From Caproicibacter sp047777415 (GTDB lineage: Bacteria > Bacillota > Clostridia > Oscillospirales > Acutalibacteraceae), in contig JBKEEO010000003.1 of the NCBI GenBank assembly GCA_047777415.1, positions 42,748-106,747 on the forward strand: a DNA stretch of 64,000 nt, given 5' to 3'. A program made the position numbers and the translations under genes. This document shows positions 45,652 through 54,624 of this stretch, one piece after another. Each line of letters opens with the position of its first letter. Position 1 is the stretch's first letter. Below the pieces are notes generated by a model. The model did not search any database and had not been told where the DNA came from. It was given only the letters and a program-made list of their open reading frames with translations.

Positions 45652-45964
45652 TTAATAACTTCCTCTCAGCTATATTTAATTGTAAACTACAATACATATT
45701 TACTATTATTTAATATCGGCTGAAACTGAGTGATCATTAGCAATATGACGTATAATGTTTATTAATACCAATATTGGCTGATGGTGATTTGTCAAAGAGG
45801 AAAAATCTTATAAAATATTACGAAAGACCAACTATAAAAAGTCAATAACCAAAGCAAAAAGCATTGAGTGGGATGATGTATAAATACACGCAAGAAAAAG
45901 ACCTGACGGAAGCCAAGTCAGAAAAGAACTTGATGAATAATCAATCTGACAAAACAGTCTGCAC
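45652..45964. other. Gene-free region upstream of the glycan gene
   Basis: AT-rich DNA that should hold the promoter of the glycan gene. The end (around 45930-45964) belongs to the IS110-type remnant. No other feature is seen. Confidence 0.5.
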
Positions 45965-46705
45965 TTAATAGGGACAATTGTTTTTCAAGATGGCATGAAT
46001 AGTATAACACAGCTTGCGTACGACAGCTCCGACAACTGTCAAATGATGTTTCCCTTCTATACGCTTTTTCTGGTAGGAGGCTTTGAATGTAAGGTCACAA
46101 TTAGATGCAACTAAAGCTGCTTGAAAAAGAGCCTTTCGCAGGTATGGAGAACCGCGTTTACTCATTTTGTTATTGGCGCTCTGATATATTCCGGACTGGC
46201 TAACGGATGGGGCGATTCCGGCGTAAGCTACCGGTTTGGCAGGAATTGAAAAGCGAGAAATATCACCGATTTCGCCAAAAATAGCCGCACCGTTGATAGG
46301 CCCAATCCCGGGAATTGTAGTAATAGGAGAATTGATTTTATCAAGTAGTTGCCGTATTTCTGCCTCCACATCCGATACCTGTGCTTCGATGAATTTGATT
46401 TGTTCAAGTAACAGCTTAAGCTGCAAGGAAAAGCTGTCCCTGCAAAAGGAAAGGCCGAAGGAATTTGCCGCGAGTTCTGATATAGTGCTGATTTTGCTTT
46501 GCGCAAATTTCTTAAAGGTAATACTTTTCAGGATATTCTCAAGTTTTTCGGCAGATATGCTTTGAAAGTCATCCGGAGATTTGCAATTGTATCAATAGTT
46601 CATTTGAAGTTTGTCCGAAAACATTGGAGAAAACGGACTGATATTCGGGAAACACCTGATCCAGAACACAAATGGCTTTACGTTTTAAGTCACCGAAGCA
46701 ACTAG
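45965..46705 (-). pseudogene. IS110-family transposase remnant
   Basis: The open part (45965-46426 and ~40 codons upstream) is the C-terminal Transposase_20 domain with PGIGPINGAAIFGEIGDISRF and KRGSPYLRKALFQAA. Upstream, DLKRKAICVLDQVFPEYQSVFSN is recognisable but out of frame and followed by stops. The N-terminal DEDD catalytic domain is absent. It is a dead fragment. Confidence 0.85.
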
Positions 46706-46724
46706 ATGTGTCTAAAGCGCGTCA

Positions 46725-47294
46725 GATTCCTTAAAATTTTATGTAAAAGCTGAATTACAGACTTTCTTTCAGACGAAAATGTGGAAAAGAAAATATAGGT
46801 CTGAAAGGAAGTTTTTTTGATGAGTAGAGTATCGGAAGAACTTTTAAGGAAGTATGGTCAGAAATTCAGCAGCACCGCGGATGTCATGATAGCAATGAAA
46901 GATATGTTTCCTGATGTTCCCCAGCAAGTAATGGAGAGCGAATTGGAAGAAAAGTTAGGCTACGAAAAAAGCAAGAGACTGTCAAATGTTGATGAAACGG
47001 CAGAGTCGAAAAAGATTGTCGAACATTGGACATGCCGATGTCGAAATTGGGCCTTTGGTTTAATCAGTTAAATATCCTGTTTGCCGACCGATTGGCAGGC
47101 TGATTGATTCTGAAAATTAGGATTCCCTCAAAGCTGCTTTGGCATTCGCGCTTTATGCGCATAACTCCTGCAACTTTGAGGAAAATGAACCAATCAGGGG
47201 CAAATCCAACCTTTTCATTTGCGTTGCAAATCAAAAAATCACCTGAGTTGTTATCTGAAAGAAAATTTAATTTACACAAAATATTACGGAGTGT
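46725..47294 (+). mobile_element. IS-C miniature derivative (570 bp) with both ends
   Basis: Left end GATTCCTTAAAATTTTATGTAAAAG and right end TTTACACAAAATATTACGGAGTG are inverted repeats of the IS256 kind. Between them are the start and the very end of the transposase fused in frame, then ~220 bp of non-coding right end with an imperfect palindrome around 47125-47180. The structure is MITE-like and could be moved by an active IS256 transposase. Confidence 0.8.
46817..47071 (+). pseudogene. In-frame deletion derivative of IS256-type transposase (84 residues)
   Basis: Residues 1-~63 are the N-terminus of the transposase (MSRVSEELLRKYGQKFSS, MIAMKDMFPDVPQQVMESEL). The rest (KKIVEHWTCRCRNW...) is its extreme C-terminus. 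Comparison with 31286-32163 shows that the junction lies at an 8-bp repeat TCGAAAAA present at both deletion borders. All catalytic residues are lost. Confidence 0.85.
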
Positions 47295-47479
47295 TGGAAG
47301 AATCTCTCGCCTTCTATGCCTTTCCGGAACTCTATGCTCGCAAAATCTCCTCAGCCAATATGCTGAAACGGCTAAACAAGAAAATCTGTCGCAAAACCAG
47401 TGTAGTCGGAATATTCCTGTTAAGCGCGGCCTTATTTATTTTTCAGAGTCTCTAAATTGCAAACTCTCTTGATACTATC
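47295..47479 (+). mobile_element. Diverged IS-B 3-prime end
   Basis: The stretch encodes LEESLAFYAFPELYARKISS and NMLKRLNKKICRKTSVVGIF, a decayed copy of the IS-B C-terminus, and ends in CTCTTGATACTATC like the IS-B terminus. It is clearly more diverged than the other copies, so an older insertion. Confidence 0.75.
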
Positions 47480-47485
47480 GTTTGT

Positions 47486-48379
47486 TTATATCGAATTCGC
47501 TTGATTCGGATTATCTAACCGATCTAATACACTGTTAATTTGTCGTCTGCTGGAGATTCCAAGTTTTCGGAACAAATTTGTAATATGCTTTTTTGTCGTA
47601 TTGTTTGAAATAAACAATTTTTCACTGATTTGTTGATTTGATAAGCCCTTTCGGATTAACTGCAAAATTTCATATTCTCTTTCGGTCAATGAGAATTTTG
47701 ACAAAATCGCAGCATCCGGCAAAAAGAAATATTTTTCACGGATTCCATTTGGATAGTTTGCGAAGAAACGCTTGCATAGATGTTGGTTTAATATATTTAA
47801 AATTTCCAATTCACGATCTTTAAAATCTCCGGTTTCCTGATTTCGCATGAGTGTAACTGAACCATATACAATTCCATTATAAACAATATTGCATCCGCCT
47901 TCAAAGTAAATTCCAAGTGGCTGAAGCCACTTTGTAAAAAAAATAGAACGAGTGCGAATGTCTTCTGCAACCAAGTCGGTATCACGATAGGAAAGAGCAA
48001 CATTTTGGGAAAGTGCCCACACAGAATAGTCCAAGGATTCGTATTTTAAATAGTACTCCCGAAGGCTGTCCTCACTTAGATTAACTGCTACCGGATGAAA
48101 GAAACTATGGTTACCTTTGTCGCTGCTGCAAAGGTCAAAGAAGGCACGCTGATATGGGATCAGTTCCTTGATTTTTTCAAGGTAGCTTTTTCTCATCTTC
48201 GTAATATCCTTAATATTGTAGATATCAGTAATGATGCTGTTAATTTTTAGCCATTCCGCGTGTGTTAATTCATTCAAATCCGGAGTCCTCCTCGATCTTG
48301 TGTTTTTATAAATATAATGTTCAAAAATTAGTTTGTCAAGGAAATTTAACCGTTGATTTTTTTTAAATAATACTACCAT
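47486..48379 (-). CDS. LuxR-type transcription regulator
   Basis: The 297-residue protein ends in a LuxR/GerE HTH (~230-290: FSLTEREYEILQLIRKGLSN, QQISEKLFISNNTTKKHITN, LFRKLGISSRRQ). The first ~220 residues are a ligand- or partner-binding part without a receiver domain (no DD/D/K pattern); a GAF-like fold is possible. ATG 48379 follows GAGGGG. It diverges from the polyamine operon across 178 bp, so it is the probable regulator of that operon, perhaps sensing a polyamine or a precursor. Confidence 0.85.
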   Translation of the reverse strand: MVVLFKKNQRLNFLDKLIFEHYIYKNTRSRRTPDLNELTHAEWLKINSIITDIYNIKDITKMRKSYLEKIKELIPYQRAFFDLCSSDKGNHSFFHPVAVNLSEDSLREYYLKYESLDYSVWALSQNVALSYRDTDLVAEDIRTRSIFFTKWLQPLGIYFEGGCNIVYNGIVYGSVTLMRNQETGDFKDRELEILNILNQHLCKRFFANYPNGIREKYFFLPDAAILSKFSLTEREYEILQLIRKGLSNQQISEKLFISNNTTKKHITNLFRKLGISSRRQINSVLDRLDNPNQANSI

Positions 48380-48434
48380 ATTCCCCTCTTTTGGCGAGCA
48401 AGGGTAATATTTATAAAGTCGTCAATAGGTGTAA

Positions 48435-48463
48435 TTGTAATTCCTAAAATGATGAATTATAAT
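48435..48463 (+). promoter_or_regulatory. Sigma-70-type promoter of the polyamine operon
   Basis: A TTGTAA -35 (48435-48440) and perfect TATAAT -10 (48458-48463) are separated by 17 bp. Transcription would start near 48470, 88 bp before the first gene. Confidence 0.7.
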
Positions 48464-48492
48464 ATACAAAAATTTACATTAAGGCAAAAGGC

Positions 48493-48526
48493 AACAGGGC
48501 CGGTGGCTAACTGCACCGGCCCTGTT
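48493..48526 (+). promoter_or_regulatory. Strong hairpin in the leader of the polyamine operon
   Basis: AACAGGGCCGGTG (48493-48505) pairs perfectly over 13 bp with CACCGGCCCTGTT (48514-48526), loop of 8, followed by TGTGTTTTG. It lies between promoter and first gene. It may be an attenuator or a 5-prime stabilising stem; the T tract is imperfect, so strong termination is not certain. Confidence 0.65.
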
Positions 48527-48557
48527 TGTGTTTTGAAATATTTTAGGAGGTAAGCCG

Positions 48558-49442
48558 ATGGGGATCTTGAAAGTGGCTGCCATTCAAATGCGTAGCAGGG
48601 GAAATCGAGAAGAGAATATCATTGCTGCTGATACTTTAGTGAGAAAAGCCGCCGCTGATCATTCTAAAATCATTTTACTCCCGGAATTGTTTGAAACCAA
48701 TTATTTCTGTCAGGAACAGTTGGAAGAAAATTTTAAGTTAGCAGTTCCAGCAACAAAAAAATTGGCAGTTCAACATTTTTCCAAATTAGCTAGGGAATTA
48801 AAAGTCGTTTTACCCGTCAGCTTCTTTGAACGCGACGGCAATGCTTTTTACAATTCGCTTGCGATTTTGGATGCGGACGGTCAAATGCTTGGTATCTATC
48901 GGAAGTCCCATATTCCAGACGGTCCTGGATATCAAGAAAAATATTATTTTAATCCGGGAGATACGGGATTTCAAGTTTTTGATACTGCTTACGGCAGAAT
49001 TGGATGTGGCATTTGCTGGGATCAATGGTTTCCTGAATTGGTTCGTATTTTAGTTTTAAAAGGAGCTGAAATATTGTTCTACCCGACCGCTATAGGATCA
49101 GAACCACTAAACCCTACTTATTGTTCTCGTGCCCACTGGCAAACTTGTATTCAGGGTCATGCTGCCGCCAACATGGTTCCCATAGTTGTTTCAAACCGAG
49201 TGGGAGAGGAACAACAAATTAAATTTTACGGCTCCTCTTTTTTAGCGGATGAACATGGGCAGATTGTCAAACAGGCAGATACCGAGACGGAAGGAATTCT
49301 GTCGGCTGAGTTTGATTTCACGCAATTAGCACTTAAAAGGCGGGCATGGGGATTATTCCGTGATCGTCGCCCCGATTTATACCGAACCATTTTATCGTTA
49401 GATGGAAGCACTGAGCAAGGAGGGAGATGTAATCATGTTTGA
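48558..49442 (+). CDS. aguB: N-carbamoylputrescine amidase (AguB type)
   Basis: This 294-residue cytoplasmic nitrilase-family enzyme hydrolyses N-carbamoylputrescine to putrescine, CO2 and ammonia. The catalytic triad is E43 (LLPELFE), K116 (RKSHIPDG) and C153 (GICWDQWFPE). The substrate-group features YRKSHIPDGPGYQEKYYFNP, shown here as YRKSHIPDGP and GYQEKYYFNP, match AguB rather than other nitrilases. ATG 48558 follows AGGAGGT. No agmatine deiminase gene is next to it here, so the carbamoylputrescine must come from elsewhere. The end overlaps the next gene by 8 bp. Confidence 0.9.
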   Translation: MGILKVAAIQMRSRGNREENIIAADTLVRKAAADHSKIILLPELFETNYFCQEQLEENFKLAVPATKKLAVQHFSKLARELKVVLPVSFFERDGNAFYNSLAILDADGQMLGIYRKSHIPDGPGYQEKYYFNPGDTGFQVFDTAYGRIGCGICWDQWFPELVRILVLKGAEILFYPTAIGSEPLNPTYCSRAHWQTCIQGHAAANMVPIVVSNRVGEEQQIKFYGSSFLADEHGQIVKQADTETEGILSAEFDFTQLALKRRAWGLFRDRRPDLYRTILSLDGSTEQGGRCNHV

Positions 49443-50814
49443 TCTTGCGATTAAGAATGGTCATTTAATAGATCCGGAAGCTGGGAAAATTATTACAGCG
49501 GATCTCTATATCAAAAATGGCACTATTGAAGAAATCACGAGGGAAGAACTCAAAGCATACAAGGTAATCGATGCAGATGGGAATTATGTGTCTCCGGGAT
49601 TTATCGATATCCATACCCATATTGAAGGCCATGCTGAGAATGGAGCCTTAATGGCACAGCAGGGTGTTACGACCGTTGTTAATGGAAATTGTGGGTATAG
49701 TCCGAAAAATCCGTGTGAGTTTCTGGATGAGCAGGATAAAAACGGATTCATTGTCAACCAAGCGGAATTGGTAGGGGCTATAATGCTTCGTGAATTAGCT
49801 GGAGTTACAGATCCGTTCATGCCGATGACGACAAAACAGATTGACTATGCGAGCGGGATTTTGAAAGAACAGCTTGAAGCAGGTGCAGCCGGGCTTTCCT
49901 TTGGGTTGGAGTATAGTCCGGGCAGCTCTAGTGAAGAAGTGTTGGCACTGAGCAAAATGGCGGCAATGTATGGAAAATTGGTTGCAATTCACACAAGAAC
50001 TGACTGCTATGCGGGTTTGGAGGCACTGGACGAAGCGATTGATATCAACCGCATAACAGGAGCACCGGTACAAATTTCTCATGTTGTATATCAGTATGGC
50101 TATGGCATGATGGAATCGGCACTTCAAATGATTGATGATGCCGTCAGGGCAGGGTACGATATTTCCTGTGACAGTGGTATGTATACGAGCTTTGCTACCA
50201 AAATTGGAACACCTGTGTTTGAAGCAGGATGTTTTCAAAAATGGAAGTGTTCCTATGATTCTATCCTTGCATCTACCGGACCAAATGCTGGTCAGCGTAT
50301 GTCAAAAGAAATTTATGAGAATTACCGAATGAATTATCCCAATGAAGTTGCAATTGCTTTAATTGGGTGCCCGAATGAAATTGATATGGCTTTCGACTTA
50401 CCTTATATGATGGTTTCAAGTGACAGTGGTGTCAATAAGACAGGGGAAACTTCGCAAGGACATCCTCAGGATGCTGGCACATTTCCAAGATTTTTTAATC
50501 AACTGGTGAGGAAAACAAGTCGCTTGACTTTGCTAGACGCAGTCAAGAGGGTCACCTTACTTCCGGCGGAGCGTATGGGGCTTGAGAAGAAAGGACGCAT
50601 GCGTGTAGGCAATGATGCGGATCTAACAATATTTGATCCTGTTCAAATTATTGATCGTTCTAAGTTTCCGCATGAGGGGCGTTGCGATGAATTGCCAGAT
50701 GGAATTTCTTATGTGATCCTTGGTGGAAAAGTCGTCGTTGAAAAGAAAAAAATTCGTTGTGCCAATGCTGGTAAATCGCTGAAAATGCCTTGCAGTTACT
50801 GGTCTTATCGATAA
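49435..50814 (+). CDS. Amidohydrolase of the D-aminoacylase / N-acyl-D-amino-acid deacylase type
   Basis: The 459-residue enzyme starts at ATG 49435 inside the end of aguB, with AGGAGGG upstream. It has the small N-terminal beta part (LAIKNGHLIDPEAGK), the first metal motif GFIDIHTHIEGH (~54-65), VNGNCGYSP, IHTRTD and ISHV for further metal ligands, SSDSG for the catalytic Asp region and the closing GRMRVGNDADLTIFDP. These are features of D-aminoacylase-like members. Its real substrate is unknown; the polyamine context suggests an N-acyl or N-carbamoyl amine rather than a D-amino acid. Confidence 0.78.
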   Translation: MFDLAIKNGHLIDPEAGKIITADLYIKNGTIEEITREELKAYKVIDADGNYVSPGFIDIHTHIEGHAENGALMAQQGVTTVVNGNCGYSPKNPCEFLDEQDKNGFIVNQAELVGAIMLRELAGVTDPFMPMTTKQIDYASGILKEQLEAGAAGLSFGLEYSPGSSSEEVLALSKMAAMYGKLVAIHTRTDCYAGLEALDEAIDINRITGAPVQISHVVYQYGYGMMESALQMIDDAVRAGYDISCDSGMYTSFATKIGTPVFEAGCFQKWKCSYDSILASTGPNAGQRMSKEIYENYRMNYPNEVAIALIGCPNEIDMAFDLPYMMVSSDSGVNKTGETSQGHPQDAGTFPRFFNQLVRKTSRLTLLDAVKRVTLLPAERMGLEKKGRMRVGNDADLTIFDPVQIIDRSKFPHEGRCDELPDGISYVILGGKVVVEKKKIRCANAGKSLKMPCSYWSYR

Positions 50815-50861
50815 GCCTGTAAGGAATATTCATAATTACATGTAAGGGGGAAAATTACAAG

Positions 50862-51935
50862 ATGAAAATTTTTCGTATCAAAAGTAAACTCTTTGCTGCA
50901 GTAACTACCGTTTTGCTTTTAACAGCATTTATTGCGGGCTGTTCTTACACTGAGACGCAGAAGTCTAATGGTGAAATTAGTCTTTTCACATGGACAGAAT
51001 ATATGCCACAGTCCGTTCTTAATAAATTTCAGCAGGAAACCGGAATTAAAGTTAATCTTGTAACGTTTTCCGCAATTGCGGATATGTACTCGAAAGTAAA
51101 AACATCTCCGGCAGGAACTTACGATATTGTTAATGTTGGCAGTTTTTATACCGAACGGATGGCAAATGAAGGACTTCTCGAGAAGCTGGATAAGGATAAC
51201 ATTCCAAACATTAAGAATATCAGTGATGCTTACATGAAATTAAACAGTGAATTTGACAAGGATAATACCTACTCTGTACCTTACCAGGCGGTTGTTGCAA
51301 CACTTTGTTATAACAAGGAGCTGTATCCTAAAGGAATAAAAACTTATGAGGATCTTTTTAGTTCTGATTTAGAAAATTCTATTGTTATGATCAATGATCC
51401 CCGTGCGATTATTGGAACAATTAATGTTATGTTAGGCTATGATTTCAATGAGACTGATCCGACAAAACTGGCAAAAACAAAAGAAAAACTGATGCAGCTG
51501 AAACCGAACATCAAGGTGTTGGACAGCGATTCTCCAAAAGCTGCGTTAATTAACGGTGAATGCAGTGTTGGTTTGATTTATAATGCTGAAATTGCTTTGG
51601 CTCAGGAACAGAACCCAAATATCCAGATTGTTTACCCGGATCAAGGCCAGTACTTTGGCATGGATAGTTTTGGTATTTCTAAAGGAAGCAAGAATAAAGA
51701 GAAGGCTGAGAAATTTCTGAATTTCATACTGCGACCGGATGTTAGCCAGATGATTTCGGAAGAATTTCCTTACATTAATCCAAATGCAGAAGCGATTAAG
51801 ATAATGGATGATTCTTACAAGAAGAACATTGCAAAAAATGTTCCGAAAAGTGCCATTGAAAAAGGTCTTATGGTGAAAGATATTGGGAAAACGGTTGATA
51901 TTTACAATGATATATGGACGGAATTCACAAAATAA
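50862..51935 (+). CDS. potD: Spermidine/putrescine-binding lipoprotein (PotD type), first copy
   Basis: The 357-residue binding protein has a lipoprotein signal (FAAVTTVLLLTAFIAGC) and a PotD fold: LFTWTEYMPQSVLNKF, YDIVNVGSFY, LEKLDKDNIPNIKNI, LKPNIKVLDSDSPKAAL and GLIYNAEIALAQE. It delivers a polyamine to PotABC. ATG 50862 follows AAGGGGG. A second PotD-like gene lies downstream at 55480 with about half-identical motifs, so the operon carries two receptors, perhaps of different preference. Confidence 0.88.
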   Translation: MKIFRIKSKLFAAVTTVLLLTAFIAGCSYTETQKSNGEISLFTWTEYMPQSVLNKFQQETGIKVNLVTFSAIADMYSKVKTSPAGTYDIVNVGSFYTERMANEGLLEKLDKDNIPNIKNISDAYMKLNSEFDKDNTYSVPYQAVVATLCYNKELYPKGIKTYEDLFSSDLENSIVMINDPRAIIGTINVMLGYDFNETDPTKLAKTKEKLMQLKPNIKVLDSDSPKAALINGECSVGLIYNAEIALAQEQNPNIQIVYPDQGQYFGMDSFGISKGSKNKEKAEKFLNFILRPDVSQMISEEFPYINPNAEAIKIMDDSYKKNIAKNVPKSAIEKGLMVKDIGKTVDIYNDIWTEFTK

Positions 51936-52102
51936 ATTTTCGTTAAAAATTCTAAACATAGAGATTCATATCTTGAAACGAATAAATCGTCGGACTAAAT
52001 TTATATCTGATTTTACAAAATACTATAATACAATGAAAATGTTTAATTTTGCATATTATTAAATATAAAATTGCATACCGCGAACACATAAGGAGGGCAT
52101 TC

Positions 52103-52444
52103 ATGATGAAAAAACTGGAGATTATTATTCGTCCGGAAAAGCTGGAAAAATTGAAAGAAATCCTTAATAAGCATCACATCGGCGGAATGACAGTTATGAG
52201 CGTCATGGGTTGTGGAAATCAGAAAGGCGATATCAGCCGGTATAAAGGAATGCACCTAAACATTAACCTAATACCGAAGATTATGGTGATTGCAGTTATG
52301 GAAGATACCTGCGTCAATGATGTTTTGATTGATTTAAATGAGCAAATTTCAAGTGGGTGTGTTGGTGATGGTAAAGTATTTGTTTACACTGTAGATGAAG
52401 CAATGCGCATACGTACCGGTGAGCGCGGAGGCGTAGCCATTTAA
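52103..52444 (+). CDS. PII-family (GlnB/GlnK-like) signalling protein within the pot operon
   Basis: The start is ATG 52103 or 52106 (MMKKLEIIIRPEKL), behind AAGGAGGG; the longer open frame is ignored. The ~112-residue trimer-forming protein has the PII C-terminal signature SSGCVGDGKVFVYTV and ends RIRTGERGGVAI, so nucleotide binding should be kept. The T loop reads GNQKGDISRYKGMHL. The usual YRGAEY is replaced by YKGMHL, so the Tyr uridylylated in enteric GlnB (last Tyr) is Leu. It most likely tunes the polyamine transporter or an enzyme according to ATP/ADP or 2-oxoglutarate. Confidence 0.82.
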   Translation: MMKKLEIIIRPEKLEKLKEILNKHHIGGMTVMSVMGCGNQKGDISRYKGMHLNINLIPKIMVIAVMEDTCVNDVLIDLNEQISSGCVGDGKVFVYTVDEAMRIRTGERGGVAI

Positions 52445-52464
52445 TCGGCTAAGATAATAAGTAT

Positions 52465-52518
52465 AAGAACAGGCGATGATGTCAGAGATTTAGTGCTGAA
52501 TCGACCTGTTCTTTTTTT
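52465..52518 (+). terminator. Terminator or attenuator between the PII-like gene and potA
   Basis: AAGAACAGG (52465-52473) pairs with CCTGTTCTT (52505-52513); inner pairs CGAT/ATCG and TCAG/CTGA extend the stem. TTTTTTT follows at 52512-52518. This is a good intrinsic terminator in mid-operon, so potABC may depend on read-through. Confidence 0.8.
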
Positions 52519-52570
52519 ATAGATTTACCGGCAGCCGGTGGCAGAAAATCTGAAATGAGGAGGAATGGCG

Positions 52571-53746
52571 ATGCAAGATAAAAGGAAAATTGTTGAAATT
52601 AATCATGTGGATAAGTATTTTGGCAAAAACCATGTTGTAAAAGACCTAAATATGTCGGTTGCAGAGGGGGAATTTCTTTCAATCTTAGGGCCTTCCGGCT
52701 GTGGAAAGACCACAACGCTCCGTATGATTGCGGGCTTTGAACATCAGACAAATGGCGAAATACTTGTTGAAGGTGAAAGAGTTGAAAACAAAGAGCCTTT
52801 TGACCGAAATGTAAACACTGTTTTTCAAAGTTATGCGCTGTTTCCGCATATGACAGTTTATGAAAATATAGCTTTCGGTTTGAAAATGAAAAAAACACCG
52901 AAACGCAAAATTGCCTCCATGGTCGATGAAGTTTTGAAAATGGTTCAACTGGAAGGATATGAAAAACGTTACCCGGGCCAGCTTTCCGGTGGGCAGAAAC
53001 AAAGAGTTGCCATAGCTCGTGCGATTGTTAATCAACCTCGCGTTTTGCTTTTGGATGAGCCACTTGGTGCGTTGGATCTCAAGCTTCGCAAACAAATGCA
53101 GATTGAGTTAAAACATCTGCAAAGAAAACTTGGCATTACTTTTATTTATGTTACCCATGATCAAGAAGAAGCCATGACTATGAGTGATCGAATTGCCGTT
53201 ATGCACGAAGGCGTTCTGGAGCAAATTGACGTTCCGAAGGAAGTGTATGCACACCCAAAATCTAAATTTGTTGCAGATTTTATTGGGGAATCAAATTTAT
53301 TTGATGCGGTCGTCAACGGCAAAGAAAACGATATCTGCTACATGGGCACAGAAGCCGGCGATATTGTGGGAATTGAAGACAAGGAAGAATTTCAGATAAC
53401 AGAGTTCCTTTGCGTATCGGTTCGACCGGAGAAAATGCAATACTCCAAAACGCCTGTTGAGGGCTTTAACCTGAAAGGAATTGTCCGTGAAAATATTAAT
53501 ATTGGGACACTGATGAAAAGTATTGTCGTTTTACGAAACGGTCAAGAAGTAAAACTTTCTACCATTTCCGGTCAGCCGTTCCCTGAAAGCGGAAGCGAGA
53601 TTTATTTATACTGGAATATTTCCGATGCGGTTCTGATGAAAACAGATTCAGACCGAATCCATTCTATCATTGAGCATGTCGATTTAGATAGGTACATCAA
53701 AAACCAGAAGGATTTTTCTCAGAAACAACTGAAGGTGATGAAATGA
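52571..53746 (+). CDS. potA: Polyamine ABC transporter ATPase PotA
   Basis: ATG 52571 is preferred over 52565 because GAGGAGG then has a 7-base gap. The 391-residue ATPase has Walker A GPSGCGKT, signature LSGGQKQRVAIARA, Walker B VLLLDEPLGALD, switch His in VTHDQEEAMT and a C-terminal TOBE-like regulatory domain (~240-390). It energises PotB/PotC for spermidine/putrescine uptake. Its stop overlaps the potB start (ATGA). Confidence 0.93.
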   Translation: MQDKRKIVEINHVDKYFGKNHVVKDLNMSVAEGEFLSILGPSGCGKTTTLRMIAGFEHQTNGEILVEGERVENKEPFDRNVNTVFQSYALFPHMTVYENIAFGLKMKKTPKRKIASMVDEVLKMVQLEGYEKRYPGQLSGGQKQRVAIARAIVNQPRVLLLDEPLGALDLKLRKQMQIELKHLQRKLGITFIYVTHDQEEAMTMSDRIAVMHEGVLEQIDVPKEVYAHPKSKFVADFIGESNLFDAVVNGKENDICYMGTEAGDIVGIEDKEEFQITEFLCVSVRPEKMQYSKTPVEGFNLKGIVRENINIGTLMKSIVVLRNGQEVKLSTISGQPFPESGSEIYLYWNISDAVLMKTDSDRIHSIIEHVDLDRYIKNQKDFSQKQLKVMK

Positions 53747-54624
53747 GAATAGAAAGGAAACGGCAGCTGCACAGAAAAACCGTGCCGCTTTTGGTGATGG
53801 TTACACCGGTTTCCTTGTGGCTTCTGTTGTTGATAGCAGTGCCGCTGATTTATATTTTAGTCATTAGTTTCTGTTCAACGGATGCCAATCATAACATCGT
53901 TTTCGCTTTTACACTGCAAAATTACATCAAGATGGCGGATCCATCGATTCTTACGATTTATGCGAATTCCATAGTGGTAGCATTTTTTGCAACTGTAGTT
54001 TGCATCTTGGTCGGGTATCCGTTTGCTTATATTATGGCTTTTCAAAAGTCTTTTCAGAAGTCTGTAATGATGGTCTTTCTGTTGCTCCCGTTCTGGACGA
54101 ATTCGATTATTCGGCTGTATGGTTGGCGCACTCTGCTTGGCACAAATGGGTACTTCAATCAACTTTTGCAAGCGGTGGGGATCATTTCCGATCCGCTGCC
54201 CATGCTGTATACCCGCGGTGCCGTTGTTTTAGGTATGGTTTACATGCTGATGCCGTTTATGGTTTTGCCAATCCACACGGTATTGGATAAGCTGGATCGC
54301 ACCCTCTTGGAAGCGGCAAGTGACTTAGGGGCAAAACCTGTGGCACGGTTTTGGAATATTACGCTTCCGCTTACCATGCCGGGGATTTTTGCCGGATTTA
54401 TTATGGTGTTTATTCCATCACTTGCGTATTTCTTTGTTTCCAATATTCTGGGCGGCGGAAAGAACCAACTGATTGGCAATGTGATTGAACGCCAGTTTAA
54501 AGAGGCTTTTAATTGGCCGTTTGGCTCGGCATTATCCATCGTTCTGATTGTGATTACACTTTTGTTGGTTCGTATTTATACCAGACTCGGCGGCAATGTG
54601 GAAGAATTGGGGGCAATGTCATGA
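53743..54624 (+). CDS. potB: Polyamine ABC permease PotB
   Basis: The 293-residue protein has six membrane helices (first ~17-38) and the coupling-loop motif LLEAASDLGAKPVARFWNITLP (in parts: LLEAASDLGAKP, ARFWNITLP) at ~187-208. ATG 53743 overlaps potA by 4 bp and its stop overlaps potC by 4 bp, so potA-B-C are strictly coupled. It is one half of the channel. Confidence 0.93.
   Translation: MRIERKRQLHRKTVPLLVMVTPVSLWLLLLIAVPLIYILVISFCSTDANHNIVFAFTLQNYIKMADPSILTIYANSIVVAFFATVVCILVGYPFAYIMAFQKSFQKSVMMVFLLLPFWTNSIIRLYGWRTLLGTNGYFNQLLQAVGIISDPLPMLYTRGAVVLGMVYMLMPFMVLPIHTVLDKLDRTLLEAASDLGAKPVARFWNITLPLTMPGIFAGFIMVFIPSLAYFFVSNILGGGKNQLIGNVIERQFKEAFNWPFGSALSIVLIVITLLLVRIYTRLGGNVEELGAMS

Noticed and set aside
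46817..47071. Intact small gene
   Set aside because: Both halves match the two ends of an IS256-type transposase; it is a deletion product.
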